DNA of 64,000 bases, taken from NCBI GenBank assembly GCA_029974595.1, contig JARKRC010000056.1:62001-126000 (forward strand), written 5' to 3'. Made by a program: the position numbers and the translations under genes. The notes beneath the pieces are model-generated. The model did not search any database and was not told where the DNA came from. It saw nothing but the letters and a program-made list of their open reading frames with translations. The stretch's first letter is position 1. Each line of letters opens with the position of its first letter. This document shows positions 43,333 through 52,629 of this stretch, piece by piece. Origin of the DNA: Ereboglobus sp. GTDB lineage: Bacteria; Verrucomicrobiota; Verrucomicrobiia; Opitutales; Opitutaceae.

Positions 43333-44817
43333 TCACTCCCAAAACCATTTTTGGTAGAGAGGATCCTTGGTGCGTTGCTGGAAGCGTTTTTGTTTTTCGA
43401 TGAGTTCGGTTTTTATGGCCGCATGGGCCGGGTCGTCGGCCAGGTTGTGGAGCTCGTCGGGATCGCGCTGGATGTCGTAGAGCTCGAATTGAGGGCGGTG
43501 CAGGTAGGCTTCGACGGTGCGTTTGCCGAAGTGAGAGCCATTGCTGACTTTGATGGCGTCTATCCATGTGGGTGATTGGATGAGGTCGCGCGCCGAGGGA
43601 AATGTGAGCGGCCACGCGATGTTGTGGATGAGCTTGTATTGTCGCGTGCGGATGACGCGCATGGGATAATACATCTGGATCTGGTGGAAAATGTGCGAGG
43701 CGTAGACCTCGTCGAATCCGGTGACGGGAGCGCCGTCGAGCGCAGCGCGGAAAGAGCGGCCGTCGAAACGCGCCGCCGCGTCGGCGGGCAGGGCGTTGAT
43801 GTAATCGAGAATGGTGGGCGTGAGATCGGCCCAGGAAATCATCGCGTCCTGCGTGGAGCCGGGGCGGGTGTGATTGGGGATGCGGATGATGCAGGGAAGG
43901 TGGAGACCGGGATCGTAGCCGGTGGTTTTTGCGCCGGGGAAGGCGATGCCGTTGTCGGAGATATAGATGATAAGGGTGTTGTCGTATTTGCCGGATTTCT
44001 TCAGGATGCCGATCAGACGGCCAATGCCTTCGTCGAGTCGCGAAACGGATTGATAATACTCGGCGAGTTCCGCGCGTGTGACGGGTGTGTCGGGAAGAAA
44101 GGGGGGGACGATGACATCGGCGGGGTTGTAGATGACCGGAGTGATGCCAGGATAGCCGGCGGGGCGGTTGCCGAAGGGATTGGGTTTGGGGTAGGTTTCG
44201 AAGGTGGGTTTGCCCTCGGCGGTGAAGGCGTTGGAGCGGTGCGGATCGTCGGTCGCGTAGTAGAGAAAGAAGGGGCGGGCATCGGCGGATTCGATGACGG
44301 AGCGGGAGAGTTCGGCCATTTCGACAGGGCTGCGTCCGACGGTTTGGGGATCGTTGGCGGCGCCCTTGGAGAGGATGGTGTCGAAACGAAAAACACTTTC
44401 GGGCGCGACGTGGAACTTGCCGACGCGCGCGGTGCGATAACCGGCTTCGGCGAGCATGACGGGGAGGCTGCGGACGTTATCGAAGCACTGAAAATGACTT
44501 TCGTCGTGCTGGAGGCCATACATGCCGTTGCGGTGGCCTTGCTGGCCGGTGAGTATGACGGAGCGCGAAGGGCTGCAACTGGCACTGGTGCAAAATGCGC
44601 TGGTGAAGCGCGTGCCGTCGCGGGCAAGGGCGTCCAGGTGCGGCGTGCGAATGACCGGGTTTCCGTAGCAGCCGAGCGCATCAAGGCCGTGGTCGTCGGA
44701 GACGATGAGAACGATGTTGGGGCGTGTGGCCGAGGCGGGTTTGTCAGCGGCGAGCAGGTGCCCGGTGCTTGCGATGGCGGCGCTGGCGGCAAGGACGATG
44801 CTGAGGGAAGGTTTCAT
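43333..44817 (-). CDS. Secreted sulfatase (heparan N-sulfatase-like)
   Basis: A 494-residue protein from ATG 44817 with a signal peptide (LSIVLAASAAIASTGHLLAA). NIVLIVSDDHGLDALGCYGN carries the metal-binding Asp pair, and SASCSPSRSVILTGQQGHRNGMYG has the formylglycine Cys (about residue 81). This motif and the LPVMLAEAGYRTARVGKFH segment resemble the SGSH/N-sulfoglucosamine sulfohydrolase group. Likely substrates are sulfate groups on a uronic-acid or amino-sugar polymer. It follows the DUF4838 gene after 15 nt. Confidence 0.92.
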   Translation of the reverse strand: MKPSLSIVLAASAAIASTGHLLAADKPASATRPNIVLIVSDDHGLDALGCYGNPVIRTPHLDALARDGTRFTSAFCTSASCSPSRSVILTGQQGHRNGMYGLQHDESHFQCFDNVRSLPVMLAEAGYRTARVGKFHVAPESVFRFDTILSKGAANDPQTVGRSPVEMAELSRSVIESADARPFFLYYATDDPHRSNAFTAEGKPTFETYPKPNPFGNRPAGYPGITPVIYNPADVIVPPFLPDTPVTRAELAEYYQSVSRLDEGIGRLIGILKKSGKYDNTLIIYISDNGIAFPGAKTTGYDPGLHLPCIIRIPNHTRPGSTQDAMISWADLTPTILDYINALPADAAARFDGRSFRAALDGAPVTGFDEVYASHIFHQIQMYYPMRVIRTRQYKLIHNIAWPLTFPSARDLIQSPTWIDAIKVSNGSHFGKRTVEAYLHRPQFELYDIQRDPDELHNLADDPAHAAIKTELIEKQKRFQQRTKDPLYQKWFWE

Positions 44818-44832
44818 AAACGGCGGCACGGA

Positions 44833-46791
44833 TTAATGCGCATTTTTCGGAAGGACCCAGCTCATGGATTCCTCCCATGCACTGTGGTTGAAATTGCCGA
44901 TCCATTCGCGCTCATGGGCGCGGCGGAAAGCGATGAGGGCGTCGAGCGCGGCACGGCCCCGTGCAAGCGTCGAGTCGGGATCGGCGGTGGTCAGGAGCGC
45001 GGAGACCTGCGCGCAGAGCTTCACATGCCGGAGTCCGAGCTGCAGGAACGTGACGCGGGCGAGGGCATCGGCATCGCGCGCGGCGGCTTGGGCGGCGCGC
45101 GCGAGGATCGCGTCGGCGGGAGGGAAACACCCGGGCGGATGCACGCGGTGGGCGGCCACGGGCCAGTTGCGCGAACGCGAGACGCCGAGTTCATCGAAGA
45201 TGCTTTCGAGGCGGTCGCGATTTTCCCGCGTATAGTTTTCCCAATAGGTGAAGTATTCCCTCACGATGCCCGCCGCGGGGCCGAAGACGCTGTAATACTC
45301 GTCGAGAAGCGCATCCGTGTCCGCGCCAGGCTTAACGTGGAGGCGCATGAGAACGTAGATGTTGGGCCCCTGCGTGGCCCATTGGCCGGTGAGCGCGTCG
45401 TAATCGCTGGCGACCATGCCGTGGGCTGCCTGAAAGCGGAACTCATCGGCGAATTCGCGGGCGATGATGTGCGGCGCGTTGTAACCGTCGAGGACATGGT
45501 TGCCGCGGGCGAAGAGGCGCGCGCCGGTGTCGTGCCAGCCGAGCCATTGGCGGCGGAACCAGCCGGCTTTTTCCTGTGAGCGCGGAAAGCCTCCGCCCGA
45601 AGGATACGAGCCGATGAGGAAGTTGGGGTTGAGTTTGGTTCCGGGAGTGGGGGCGTGGAAATAGTTGTAGTAATTGTAGGCGACAACGACGACGTTGGGA
45701 TCGGTTTTGCGGGCGAGGTTTTGCACGGCCTGCCAATATTTCACGTAGCGATCCGTGACGAAACGGGAACCCCTCATCTTTGATTTTGAACCGTAAGGGT
45801 CGTCGTAATCCGCGGGGCGCGGGCCGTCCCACGAGCGGCAGGTGTCGCATTCACAAAGGCCGAGGACGCCGTTTTCGCAGGCGTTCAAATAGCTGGTGGC
45901 GCCGGGTGGAACGGGATTTTTTTCGCGCTGCGCGATCCAGTCGCCGACGAGCTTTTCGTGTAGTGACGGATTGGATACGCACATCGAATAGCTCGCGCCC
46001 GGCTTGGCGGGGCCGCGTTTGCCGCGAAGGAGCTGGAACCACTCGGGATGCTCCGCGCCGTATTGCGCCCACCATTTCGGAAAAACGTGTCCGTAAGCCA
46101 TGCGCTCGTTGCGGCCCATGCGATGGCGGCGGAGATAGGCGGATTGCGCGCGCGCATAATCCTCGGAGGCCTCGGGCGTGAAGCCGAGCGCGGCATATTT
46201 CCCCTTGAATGTGAGTCCGCCGCGAACATTGCGCTGGATGAAGGGAGGCGTGACCGTGAGGTCGAGGCCGTCGGGAATGGTGACGGTCGTCTTTTTCGGA
46301 ACATGGGTGCCGAGTTCGCCGGGCCACGCCCAGATGACGCCGAGATGGCGTTCGAGGAGCTCGTAAACGCCGAAGAGCGTTCCGGCAGGGGTGTTGGTGC
46401 TGAATGGAATGCCTGCTCCATCGCCGCCGGCGATGACAAGCCCGCCCGCCGTCGTTTTCAGCACGAAGGTTTCGGCGGGAATCCGCGAAGGCTCGATCCC
46501 GGTGGCGCGCGTTTCGTGTGTGCCGCCAAGATAAACGCGGCCGAGCGCGGCTGCGGCGGACGGGAGGGTGTGCAGTTGGGATTCGGATACGACCTGGAGT
46601 TTCGCGCCGGTGGATTTTTCAATGTGCCATACAAGCTCGCCGGCGGCGTAGGGGATGATTTCAGGGGCGGCGTCCGGAATGACGATGATGGCGGCAGGCC
46701 TGCCGTCGCGGACGATGTCGAATGCCGAGGCCGCGGGTTGAAGACCGGACAGCAGAAAAACAAACAGGCATGCAATGCGGATGTGATACAT
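44833..46791 (-). CDS. Secreted DUF4838 domain protein (paralogue 1)
   Basis: A 652-residue protein with a signal peptide (CLFVFLLSGLQPAASA). Its N-domain, with TLFGVYELLERHLGVIWAWPGELGTHVP, resembles the N-terminal domain of alpha-glucuronidases and related glycoside hydrolases; the central part has SMCVSNPSL and a conserved ENGVLGLCECDTC segment; later comes GMVASDYDALTGQWATQGPNIY. I infer a glycoside hydrolase-like TIM barrel but cannot assign an activity. It is paralogous to the next gene upstream in the operon, which suggests a tandem duplication. Confidence 0.82.
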   Translation of the reverse strand: MYHIRIACLFVFLLSGLQPAASAFDIVRDGRPAAIIVIPDAAPEIIPYAAGELVWHIEKSTGAKLQVVSESQLHTLPSAAAALGRVYLGGTHETRATGIEPSRIPAETFVLKTTAGGLVIAGGDGAGIPFSTNTPAGTLFGVYELLERHLGVIWAWPGELGTHVPKKTTVTIPDGLDLTVTPPFIQRNVRGGLTFKGKYAALGFTPEASEDYARAQSAYLRRHRMGRNERMAYGHVFPKWWAQYGAEHPEWFQLLRGKRGPAKPGASYSMCVSNPSLHEKLVGDWIAQREKNPVPPGATSYLNACENGVLGLCECDTCRSWDGPRPADYDDPYGSKSKMRGSRFVTDRYVKYWQAVQNLARKTDPNVVVVAYNYYNYFHAPTPGTKLNPNFLIGSYPSGGGFPRSQEKAGWFRRQWLGWHDTGARLFARGNHVLDGYNAPHIIAREFADEFRFQAAHGMVASDYDALTGQWATQGPNIYVLMRLHVKPGADTDALLDEYYSVFGPAAGIVREYFTYWENYTRENRDRLESIFDELGVSRSRNWPVAAHRVHPPGCFPPADAILARAAQAAARDADALARVTFLQLGLRHVKLCAQVSALLTTADPDSTLARGRAALDALIAFRRAHEREWIGNFNHSAWEESMSWVLPKNAH

Positions 46792-46851
46792 GGGGAAGTC
46801 GGATTGAGTGTTGCAAGATTGCCGCCGGATCGTCGCCGCGCCGCGTCTGCC

Positions 46852-48828
46852 TCAAGGCCAGTTGTCCGGCTCCTGTTTGGTTTCGTGCGTGAGCTTCCAA
46901 CTGGCCTCCTCGACCCAGGCGAGCTGGTTGAGATTGCTGAACCATTTGCGCTCGTGGGCGCGGCGGAAACGCACGAGTTCGAGCAGGGCGGCCTGGCCGC
47001 GCTCGGGGGTGCTGGCCGCGTCGGCGGTGGTGAGCAGGGCGCAGACGCGGGCGCTGAGGATCGCATGCTGCAGGCCGGTGCGAAGGAAGTTGACGCGGGC
47101 GAGCGCCTCGGGGTCGTTTGCGACGGCTTGCGCGGCGTGGGTGATATGGGACTCGGAGGCGGCGAGTGTTTCCTCGGGGAAAACACGATGGGCGGCCTTG
47201 GCCCAACTGCGCCAGCGGCTGGCGACGCGGTTGGCAAAGATGGCGTTGATGCGTTCGCGATCCGTCATGGTGCGGTTTTCCCAGTAGTCGAAATAGGCCT
47301 TGATGTGCGGAGCGGCGGCGCCGAAGACGGAATAGTATTCGGCGAGAAGCGCGTCCACGTTTGCGCCGGGGCGGGTGTGGAGCGCCATGAGAAGATAGAG
47401 GCTTGGTCCCTGCGCGGCCCATTGTCCGGTGAGCGAGTCAAAGTCGGTGCCGACCATTCCGTTGCGGGCGGCGTGCTGGAAGTCGTCGGCAAACTGGCGC
47501 GCAAAAATGTGCGGCATGCAGTAGCCATCGAGGAAATAATTGGTGCGCATGAAAAGACGCGCCCCGGCGTCGCGCCAGCCCTTCCACGTAGCCTGATGCC
47601 AGGCGTGTTCCTCGGGCGAGCGGGGATACCAGCCGCCGGACGGACAGAAACCGAGGAGGATGTGCTCGTTGAGTTTCACGCCGGATGTCGGGGCCTGGAA
47701 GTAATTGAAATAAACGTAACCGACGACATTGACATCGGGGTTGTGCTTCGCTGCGAGCTGCTGGACGGCGAGGGCGAATCTGGCGTAGCGATCGGAAACA
47801 AAACGCGTGCCGGCGACCTTGGAATTGGGAGCGTAGAAACGCATGTGGTTCGGCGGCGTGGGGCCGTCCCATGCGACGCAGCGCTCGCATTCGCACAGGC
47901 CGACGATGTCATTTTCGACGATGTTGATGTAATTGGATTTTCCGCCGGTGTTTTCGAGCCAGAGGGAGACGATTTTTTCATGGAGTCCGGGGTTGGAAAC
48001 GCACATCGAATAGCGCGACTTCGGGGTGGCCGGGCCGCGTTTGCCCTTGAAAAATTGAAACCACTCGGGGTGCTCGGCGCCGTATTTGGGCCACCAGTTG
48101 GTGAAAGCGTGCCCGTAGGCGAATTTTTCGGCGCGGCCCATGCGATTGCGGCGAAGAAAAACGGTTTGCTCGCGGGCGTAGTCGGCTGCGGCGGCGGGCG
48201 TGAAGCCGAGGGCAGGATGGGCGCTTGTGTAGCCGAGGCCGTGGCGGGCGTGCCGCTGGAAGAAGGGCGGCGTGGCGGCGATGTCGAGCGAGGCGGCAAC
48301 GGTGATGTTGCTTTTCCGGGGAACGTGCGCGCCGAGTTCGCCGGGCCATGCCCATACGACGCCGAGCTGGCGCTGGAGAAATTCGTAAACCCCGAAGAGC
48401 GTCCCGGCGGAAGTGTTGGAGTTGAGCGGATCGCCCGGACCATCGCGCCCCGCAATGATGAGCGCGTCATCCGTCGTGCGAAGGGTGAATGACTCCGCGG
48501 CGAGTGTCGCGACATCAATGCCGGCGGAGCGGGCCGCGCGGGTGTTGCCGAGATGGATGCGGGATTGGGCGCGGAGCTTGTCTGCCGCATCCTCGGTGAC
48601 GACCTCAAGCGCCGCGCCCGTGGATTTCTTGATGTGGTGATTGAGTTCCTGCGCGGCGTAATGAACGGATTGGGGCGCGTTGGCGGGAATGATGATTGCG
48701 GCGGCGGGTTTTCCGTCGCGAACCAGGTCCATCGCCATGAGCCCCGGCGCGAGGAAAAGCGCGAGGGTGATTACGGTGGCGGCGGAAGCGGCAAAAACGG
48801 AGCGGGTGATGGAGGCGTTTTTTTTCAT
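46852..48828 (-). CDS. Secreted DUF4838 domain protein (paralogue 2)
   Basis: A 658-residue protein with a signal peptide (SVFAASAATVITLALFLAPG). It shows the same blocks as its neighbour: GTLFGVYEFLQRQLGVVWAWP, SMCVSNPGLHEKIVSLW, VENDIVGLCECERC, and GMVGTDFDSLTGQWAAQGPS. The pair looks like duplicated genes that have diverged throughout. Secreted, function unknown, likely hydrolytic on polysaccharide. It lies 36 nt after GH31 and 60 nt before paralogue 1. Confidence 0.82.
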   Translation of the reverse strand: MKKNASITRSVFAASAATVITLALFLAPGLMAMDLVRDGKPAAAIIIPANAPQSVHYAAQELNHHIKKSTGAALEVVTEDAADKLRAQSRIHLGNTRAARSAGIDVATLAAESFTLRTTDDALIIAGRDGPGDPLNSNTSAGTLFGVYEFLQRQLGVVWAWPGELGAHVPRKSNITVAASLDIAATPPFFQRHARHGLGYTSAHPALGFTPAAAADYAREQTVFLRRNRMGRAEKFAYGHAFTNWWPKYGAEHPEWFQFFKGKRGPATPKSRYSMCVSNPGLHEKIVSLWLENTGGKSNYINIVENDIVGLCECERCVAWDGPTPPNHMRFYAPNSKVAGTRFVSDRYARFALAVQQLAAKHNPDVNVVGYVYFNYFQAPTSGVKLNEHILLGFCPSGGWYPRSPEEHAWHQATWKGWRDAGARLFMRTNYFLDGYCMPHIFARQFADDFQHAARNGMVGTDFDSLTGQWAAQGPSLYLLMALHTRPGANVDALLAEYYSVFGAAAPHIKAYFDYWENRTMTDRERINAIFANRVASRWRSWAKAAHRVFPEETLAASESHITHAAQAVANDPEALARVNFLRTGLQHAILSARVCALLTTADAASTPERGQAALLELVRFRRAHERKWFSNLNQLAWVEEASWKLTHETKQEPDNWP

Positions 48829-48864
48829 GGATGGTCGTGTGTCGCGGACGGGAAGACGCGCCTT

Positions 48865-51225
48865 TTACTTCAGGCGAACCTCAATGGCGGCGGCGGTGTT
48901 GTTGTTTGATTTGCGAATCCAGAGCTTGCGCGCGGTTTCGTCGTAGAACCACGCGTCGGCGGCGGATGCGCGGAATGCGGAAAGTGTAGTTGATTTCTGG
49001 ATACCGGTGACGCCAGCGGGCGCGACGGGGAGATGGATGCGGAGGAGATGGTTGCGCGCGGTGGCGCTCCACGAGATTTTGAGCACGTCCCGCGCCGTCG
49101 CGTCGGCGGTGATGTGCACGGGGGCCTCGGTATCGTGGAGGGTGAAGGCGCCGGCTGCGTTTTCCTTCGGCCAGATGGCGAGCGTCACGAAGCCCGCGGC
49201 CTCGGGCCACGCGATGGTGCTGTGGGCGTTTGTGATCTCCATCGGGATGATCGAGCCGGCGCGAATATAGAGAGGGAAGCGGTCCTTGCGAAACCAGCCT
49301 TCGAACCACGTGACCTTTGCCGGGCCGGTGACGGTGCGGGTGTCGTCCCAGAAATCGTGCCAGACGCCCTCGGGAATATAGACGGTGCGATTGGGCTCGC
49401 TGGTGACGATGGGCGCGAGGAGGAGCGTATCGCCGACGGTGAACTGGTCGTCGATTCGCCAGCAGTCGATGTCGTTTTGCCATGTCCAGACGAGCGGGCG
49501 GACGATGGGGGCGGCTGTGCGCGAGGCTTCGCGGGCGAGGCTTTGCCAGTAGGGCAGCATGTCGGTGTGCAGCCATGCTAGGAAGCGGAAGTGTTTTTGC
49601 GCGTCTTCGGAATACCACCACGGCATGTGGAGGGTTTGCATGCCCGGGAGGAAAGCGCCGACCTGCGCCCAGCGAAGCCAGATTTCCTCGGGAGCGGGAC
49701 GATCCTCGAAGCCGCCGATGTCGGTCGAGTTGAAAGGATTTGCGCAGAAGGCGAGCGAGAGCGTGGAGTAAATGGCGGAGGGAAGGCCGTTGCGAGCATA
49801 CGAGCCTGAGAGGTCGCCGGGCCATTTGAAATTGTGATATTTCGAGGAGCCGAGCCAGCCGGCCCGGGGAATCATGAGGTAATCATCGCCGAGTTCGGAT
49901 TGGAGGGCCTCGGCAAAAACGCGGTTGTATTCGAGCGCGTAGGAATTGTGGACGTCGGCCCCGGAACGGTTGCCGTGCAGCCGGGCGTCGGTTTCGAGAT
50001 CCTGTCCCGCGTCGAGCTTGAAGCCGGAGATGCCGAGTTCGCGGACGGATTGGGCGATCTGTTTTTTCCACCAATCGAATGCGGCGGGATTGTAGAGATC
50101 CATGAAGTTGTAACGCTTGGCGACGAGGAGTTCGCCGGAGCTGGTGATGTTGTTGTCGGCGGCGGGGAGGTCTGCGGCGTTCGCGGGCTTTTGGACGAGA
50201 TAGTTTTTGGCGACGGCTTCGGCGTAGTTGGATGCGCCGGGCATGGTGTAGGGGACGGTCCATGCGAGCGTGCGCACACCCATGTCGCGGAGTCTTGCGA
50301 TTGTGCCCTTGAGGTCGGGATCGAAATCGGGGTTGGCGATAAATGTGGTGCGGCCCGTTTGCCACGGCGGTTCCAGCCAGGTGGTGCCGACCGGAAAATC
50401 GAGCTGCTGGAGTTTTTGAACCATTTCGATGAAATGATGGCCGCGGAGCGTGTCGATCTTGCCATTGGGAATGTCGGGATCGGACATGAGCCAGAACCAC
50501 GGAAGAAACGTCCATCGCGGCGGCTGCTTGGGGAGCATGTCTTGCGCGGTGAAAAATGAGCGCACGGCACCCGCGATGCTGTCACCGCGCACGAGGGTGA
50601 TGTCGAGGACGCCGACAGGGGCCTCGTAGGTGAGCTGATCCGCGCGGCGACGGCCTATGTCGAACGAGACACGTCCGCCGTAGTTGAGAAAGAAGGCGTA
50701 GTTTTTTGTGGATACGTAGTAGGGGATGTAGGCGCATTCATCGGGCGTGCCGGAAGTGTTCCAAAGATCAAACGCGGCTCCGCGCTGCGCGACGCGGCCA
50801 TTCCACATTTCGCCGAAGCCGTAAATCTCCTCGACCATGTCGAGCGCGGTCGCGCCGCGTATGGCTTCGGCTGTTTTTGATGGGATGATGACAATGCGGA
50901 ATCCGGCGGGGCCGACGGATGTGATCGTGGCGGTGGCGGTGCCGCCGTCGGTGAGCGTGAGCTTGAGCGTGGCACCTTTGCCGGCGCGGACGGATGTGAT
51001 GGATGCCCAGCGGTCGTTGATTTTGAAGGCGGGCGATGTTGCGTCGGAAAATTGTTTGCCGCCATCGGGCGCGAGAAGACTGAGCCGCCATGGATTCTTT
51101 CCGATGACGAGCGTGGCGTTGTCGTTGGAGATACGGATTTCGCCCGCCGTTTCCCTGGGCGCAAGGGCGGCTGAAATCTGGAGACTGAGCGCCGAGAAAA
51201 TGAGGATGAGCGTGAGCTTGCGCAT
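48865..51225 (-). CDS. Glycoside hydrolase family 31 (alpha-glycosidase), secreted
   Basis: A 786-residue protein with a signal peptide (LTLILIFSALSLQISAALA). The family core is visible: GISGFKLDAGQDLE with the nucleophile Asp (about residue 405), FKWPGDLSGSY with the candidate acid/base Asp (about 471), and FSSTDIGG-like NSTDIGGFEDRPAPEE. GH31 enzymes release alpha-linked glucose, xylose or related sugars; the substrate here is not clear. N-terminal beta domain and C-terminal beta domains give the usual size. Second gene of the operon, 24 nt after GH105. Confidence 0.92.
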   Translation of the reverse strand: MRKLTLILIFSALSLQISAALAPRETAGEIRISNDNATLVIGKNPWRLSLLAPDGGKQFSDATSPAFKINDRWASITSVRAGKGATLKLTLTDGGTATATITSVGPAGFRIVIIPSKTAEAIRGATALDMVEEIYGFGEMWNGRVAQRGAAFDLWNTSGTPDECAYIPYYVSTKNYAFFLNYGGRVSFDIGRRRADQLTYEAPVGVLDITLVRGDSIAGAVRSFFTAQDMLPKQPPRWTFLPWFWLMSDPDIPNGKIDTLRGHHFIEMVQKLQQLDFPVGTTWLEPPWQTGRTTFIANPDFDPDLKGTIARLRDMGVRTLAWTVPYTMPGASNYAEAVAKNYLVQKPANAADLPAADNNITSSGELLVAKRYNFMDLYNPAAFDWWKKQIAQSVRELGISGFKLDAGQDLETDARLHGNRSGADVHNSYALEYNRVFAEALQSELGDDYLMIPRAGWLGSSKYHNFKWPGDLSGSYARNGLPSAIYSTLSLAFCANPFNSTDIGGFEDRPAPEEIWLRWAQVGAFLPGMQTLHMPWWYSEDAQKHFRFLAWLHTDMLPYWQSLAREASRTAAPIVRPLVWTWQNDIDCWRIDDQFTVGDTLLLAPIVTSEPNRTVYIPEGVWHDFWDDTRTVTGPAKVTWFEGWFRKDRFPLYIRAGSIIPMEITNAHSTIAWPEAAGFVTLAIWPKENAAGAFTLHDTEAPVHITADATARDVLKISWSATARNHLLRIHLPVAPAGVTGIQKSTTLSAFRASAADAWFYDETARKLWIRKSNNNTAAAIEVRLK

Positions 51226-51249
51226 GATGGCGGTGAAGAACAGCAGCCG

Positions 51250-52458
51250 TTATTCCATGAGGGCGTTGACGCACCAGAGGATCGGAGCTTGTCCGTGGAG
51301 GTCGCCCGTGATGCGTCCGCGTTTGAGATAATGCTGCCGGTCGTTGAGCGCGTTGGTGCCTTCGCAGACATCGCGGATGCGTCCGTCGGGATTGAGCCAG
51401 CCCACGAGGGCGAGCCAGCCTTTGCGGGTCGCGGGGCCGTAGGTTTCGGCATCGAGCCAGCCGTGACGCACGCCCGTGGCGAAGGCGTAGGTGAACATGC
51501 CCGTGCCGGAGGATTCCTGCCAGGAATTGGGATCGTCGATGAGCTGCCGCCATTTGCCGTCGGAGTCCTGATGCTTGAGCAGGGTGGCCATCATTTTTTT
51601 GTAGCCGGCCATGATGGGCGCGCGGTTGGGATGACCGGCGGGCAGGGCGCGGAGGAGCTCGGACATGCCGGCGGCGAACCAGCCGTTGCCCCGGCTCCAG
51701 AAAAAGGGAACGTCGGGCGCGTGGTGGAAGAGGCCGTTGGGTTGCTGGAGTTTTTTGAGGTAGGCGACGGCTTCGAGGGCGGCGCGATCGAGATATTTTT
51801 TGTCCCCGGTGGCGCGGTAGGCCTGCGTTTGCAGCATGGTGATCATATACATGTCGTCGATCCAGTAGCGGGTGTGCCAGCTCAGGCCCTGCTTGACGGC
51901 TTCGCGGGAGGTGGACGCGAGCTTGGCTTCCTCCTGGGGAGAAAGTGACATGGCGCTTTCGGGAGGCGTGGCGGGGGTTGTCCATTGCGCGTCGGCAAGA
52001 TCGAGGCCGATTTTGAGGAAGCGCTTGTCGCCGGTGCGCATGTAAAGTTCGAGCGGGACGGAGCCGAAGACAGTGGTGTCAACATTGAGGGGTTTGTTGT
52101 TGTAGGGCGGCTGCCCGGTGAAGACGGGATCGAAGCGATCGACGAGCCGCTTGAGAAGGGCGTCGTCGCCGGTTTGCTTCGCGTAACGGAGCGCGCCCTG
52201 CCAGGTGCATGTTTCCACGTAGTGAATCATGTTGCTGGCCTTGTGAATGCGGATGGGATTCGAGAGAAAAGTCTCGATGAGGCGGGGGCCGACCTCGGCG
52301 GGCGACGCGCCTTTTTCCCACGGGCCGAAATCGTAAGCGGATTTTGTTTCGCTTTGGGCGGCAGGCTGAGCGGTTTTATTGCAGGCAACGAAGCCGAGGG
52401 CCACGGCGACAAGCGGAAGCAGGATGGCGATGAGGGGGCGGAATATTTTTGATGACAT
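51250..52458 (-). CDS. Glycoside hydrolase family 105 (unsaturated uronyl hydrolase), lipoprotein
   Basis: A 402-residue protein with a lipobox (LGFVAC) after a hydrophobic stretch, so probably lipid-anchored. The alpha/alpha-barrel of GH88/GH105 is indicated by WHTRYWIDDMYMITML, PFFWSRGNGWFAAGM, DSWQESSGTGMFTYA-like WQESSGTGMFTYAFATG, and the ending GQAPILWCVNALME. Such enzymes remove the 4,5-unsaturated uronic acid left by a polysaccharide lyase, which points to a uronate-containing substrate. First gene of the operon, so its promoter lies in 52459-52629. Confidence 0.9.
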   Translation of the reverse strand: MSSKIFRPLIAILLPLVAVALGFVACNKTAQPAAQSETKSAYDFGPWEKGASPAEVGPRLIETFLSNPIRIHKASNMIHYVETCTWQGALRYAKQTGDDALLKRLVDRFDPVFTGQPPYNNKPLNVDTTVFGSVPLELYMRTGDKRFLKIGLDLADAQWTTPATPPESAMSLSPQEEAKLASTSREAVKQGLSWHTRYWIDDMYMITMLQTQAYRATGDKKYLDRAALEAVAYLKKLQQPNGLFHHAPDVPFFWSRGNGWFAAGMSELLRALPAGHPNRAPIMAGYKKMMATLLKHQDSDGKWRQLIDDPNSWQESSGTGMFTYAFATGVRHGWLDAETYGPATRKGWLALVGWLNPDGRIRDVCEGTNALNDRQHYLKRGRITGDLHGQAPILWCVNALME

Positions 52459-52541
52459 GGATTGGGTTCTTTTGGGTGTCTTTCGGTGCGGGGGATTCCG
52501 CGTTCGGCTGGGCGTTGTCGATCAAGCAATGCAAGAATTTA

Positions 52542-52599
52542 GCTTAATCATTAATTTCACAATACGAAAAAATAATTTCGTCAAACAAAATGATTAAGC
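52542..52599. promoter_or_regulatory. Nested palindromes upstream of the GH105-led operon
   Basis: GCTTAATCATT (52542-52552) and AATGATTAAGC (52589-52599) form an 11-bp inverted repeat 36 nt apart. Inside, ACGAAA (52564-52569) and TTTCGT (52576-52581) form a second palindrome close to the same centre. The stretch is strongly AT-rich in a GC-rich region and lies 84-141 nt ahead of the GH105 start, while it follows the stop of the unknown gene at 52630. It may be the operon's operator/promoter, or a terminator for the upstream gene. Confidence 0.45.
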
Positions 52600-52629
52600 C
52601 TGCGAAAGATTCTCCGATGTTGGGAAAAA

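Larger units (their letters stand above)
34257..52458 (-). other. Nine-gene polysaccharide degradation operon
   Basis: All genes are on the minus strand with gaps of 4-63 nt or 4-nt overlaps: GH105, GH31, DUF4838, DUF4838, sulfatase, PhoD-like, sulfatase, esterase-nucleoside hydrolase, DUF4838-NHL. No SusC/SusD, transporter, regulator or polysaccharide lyase is in it. All members have signal peptides or lipoboxes. Together they point to extracytoplasmic breakdown of a sulfated, acetylated polymer with uronic acid. Confidence 0.75.

Noticed and set aside
43576-48492. Very long plus-strand open frames (43576-45579 and 46048-48492)
   Set aside because: Antisense shadows of sulfatase and DUF4838 genes; repetitive low-complexity composition and no recognisable domain.
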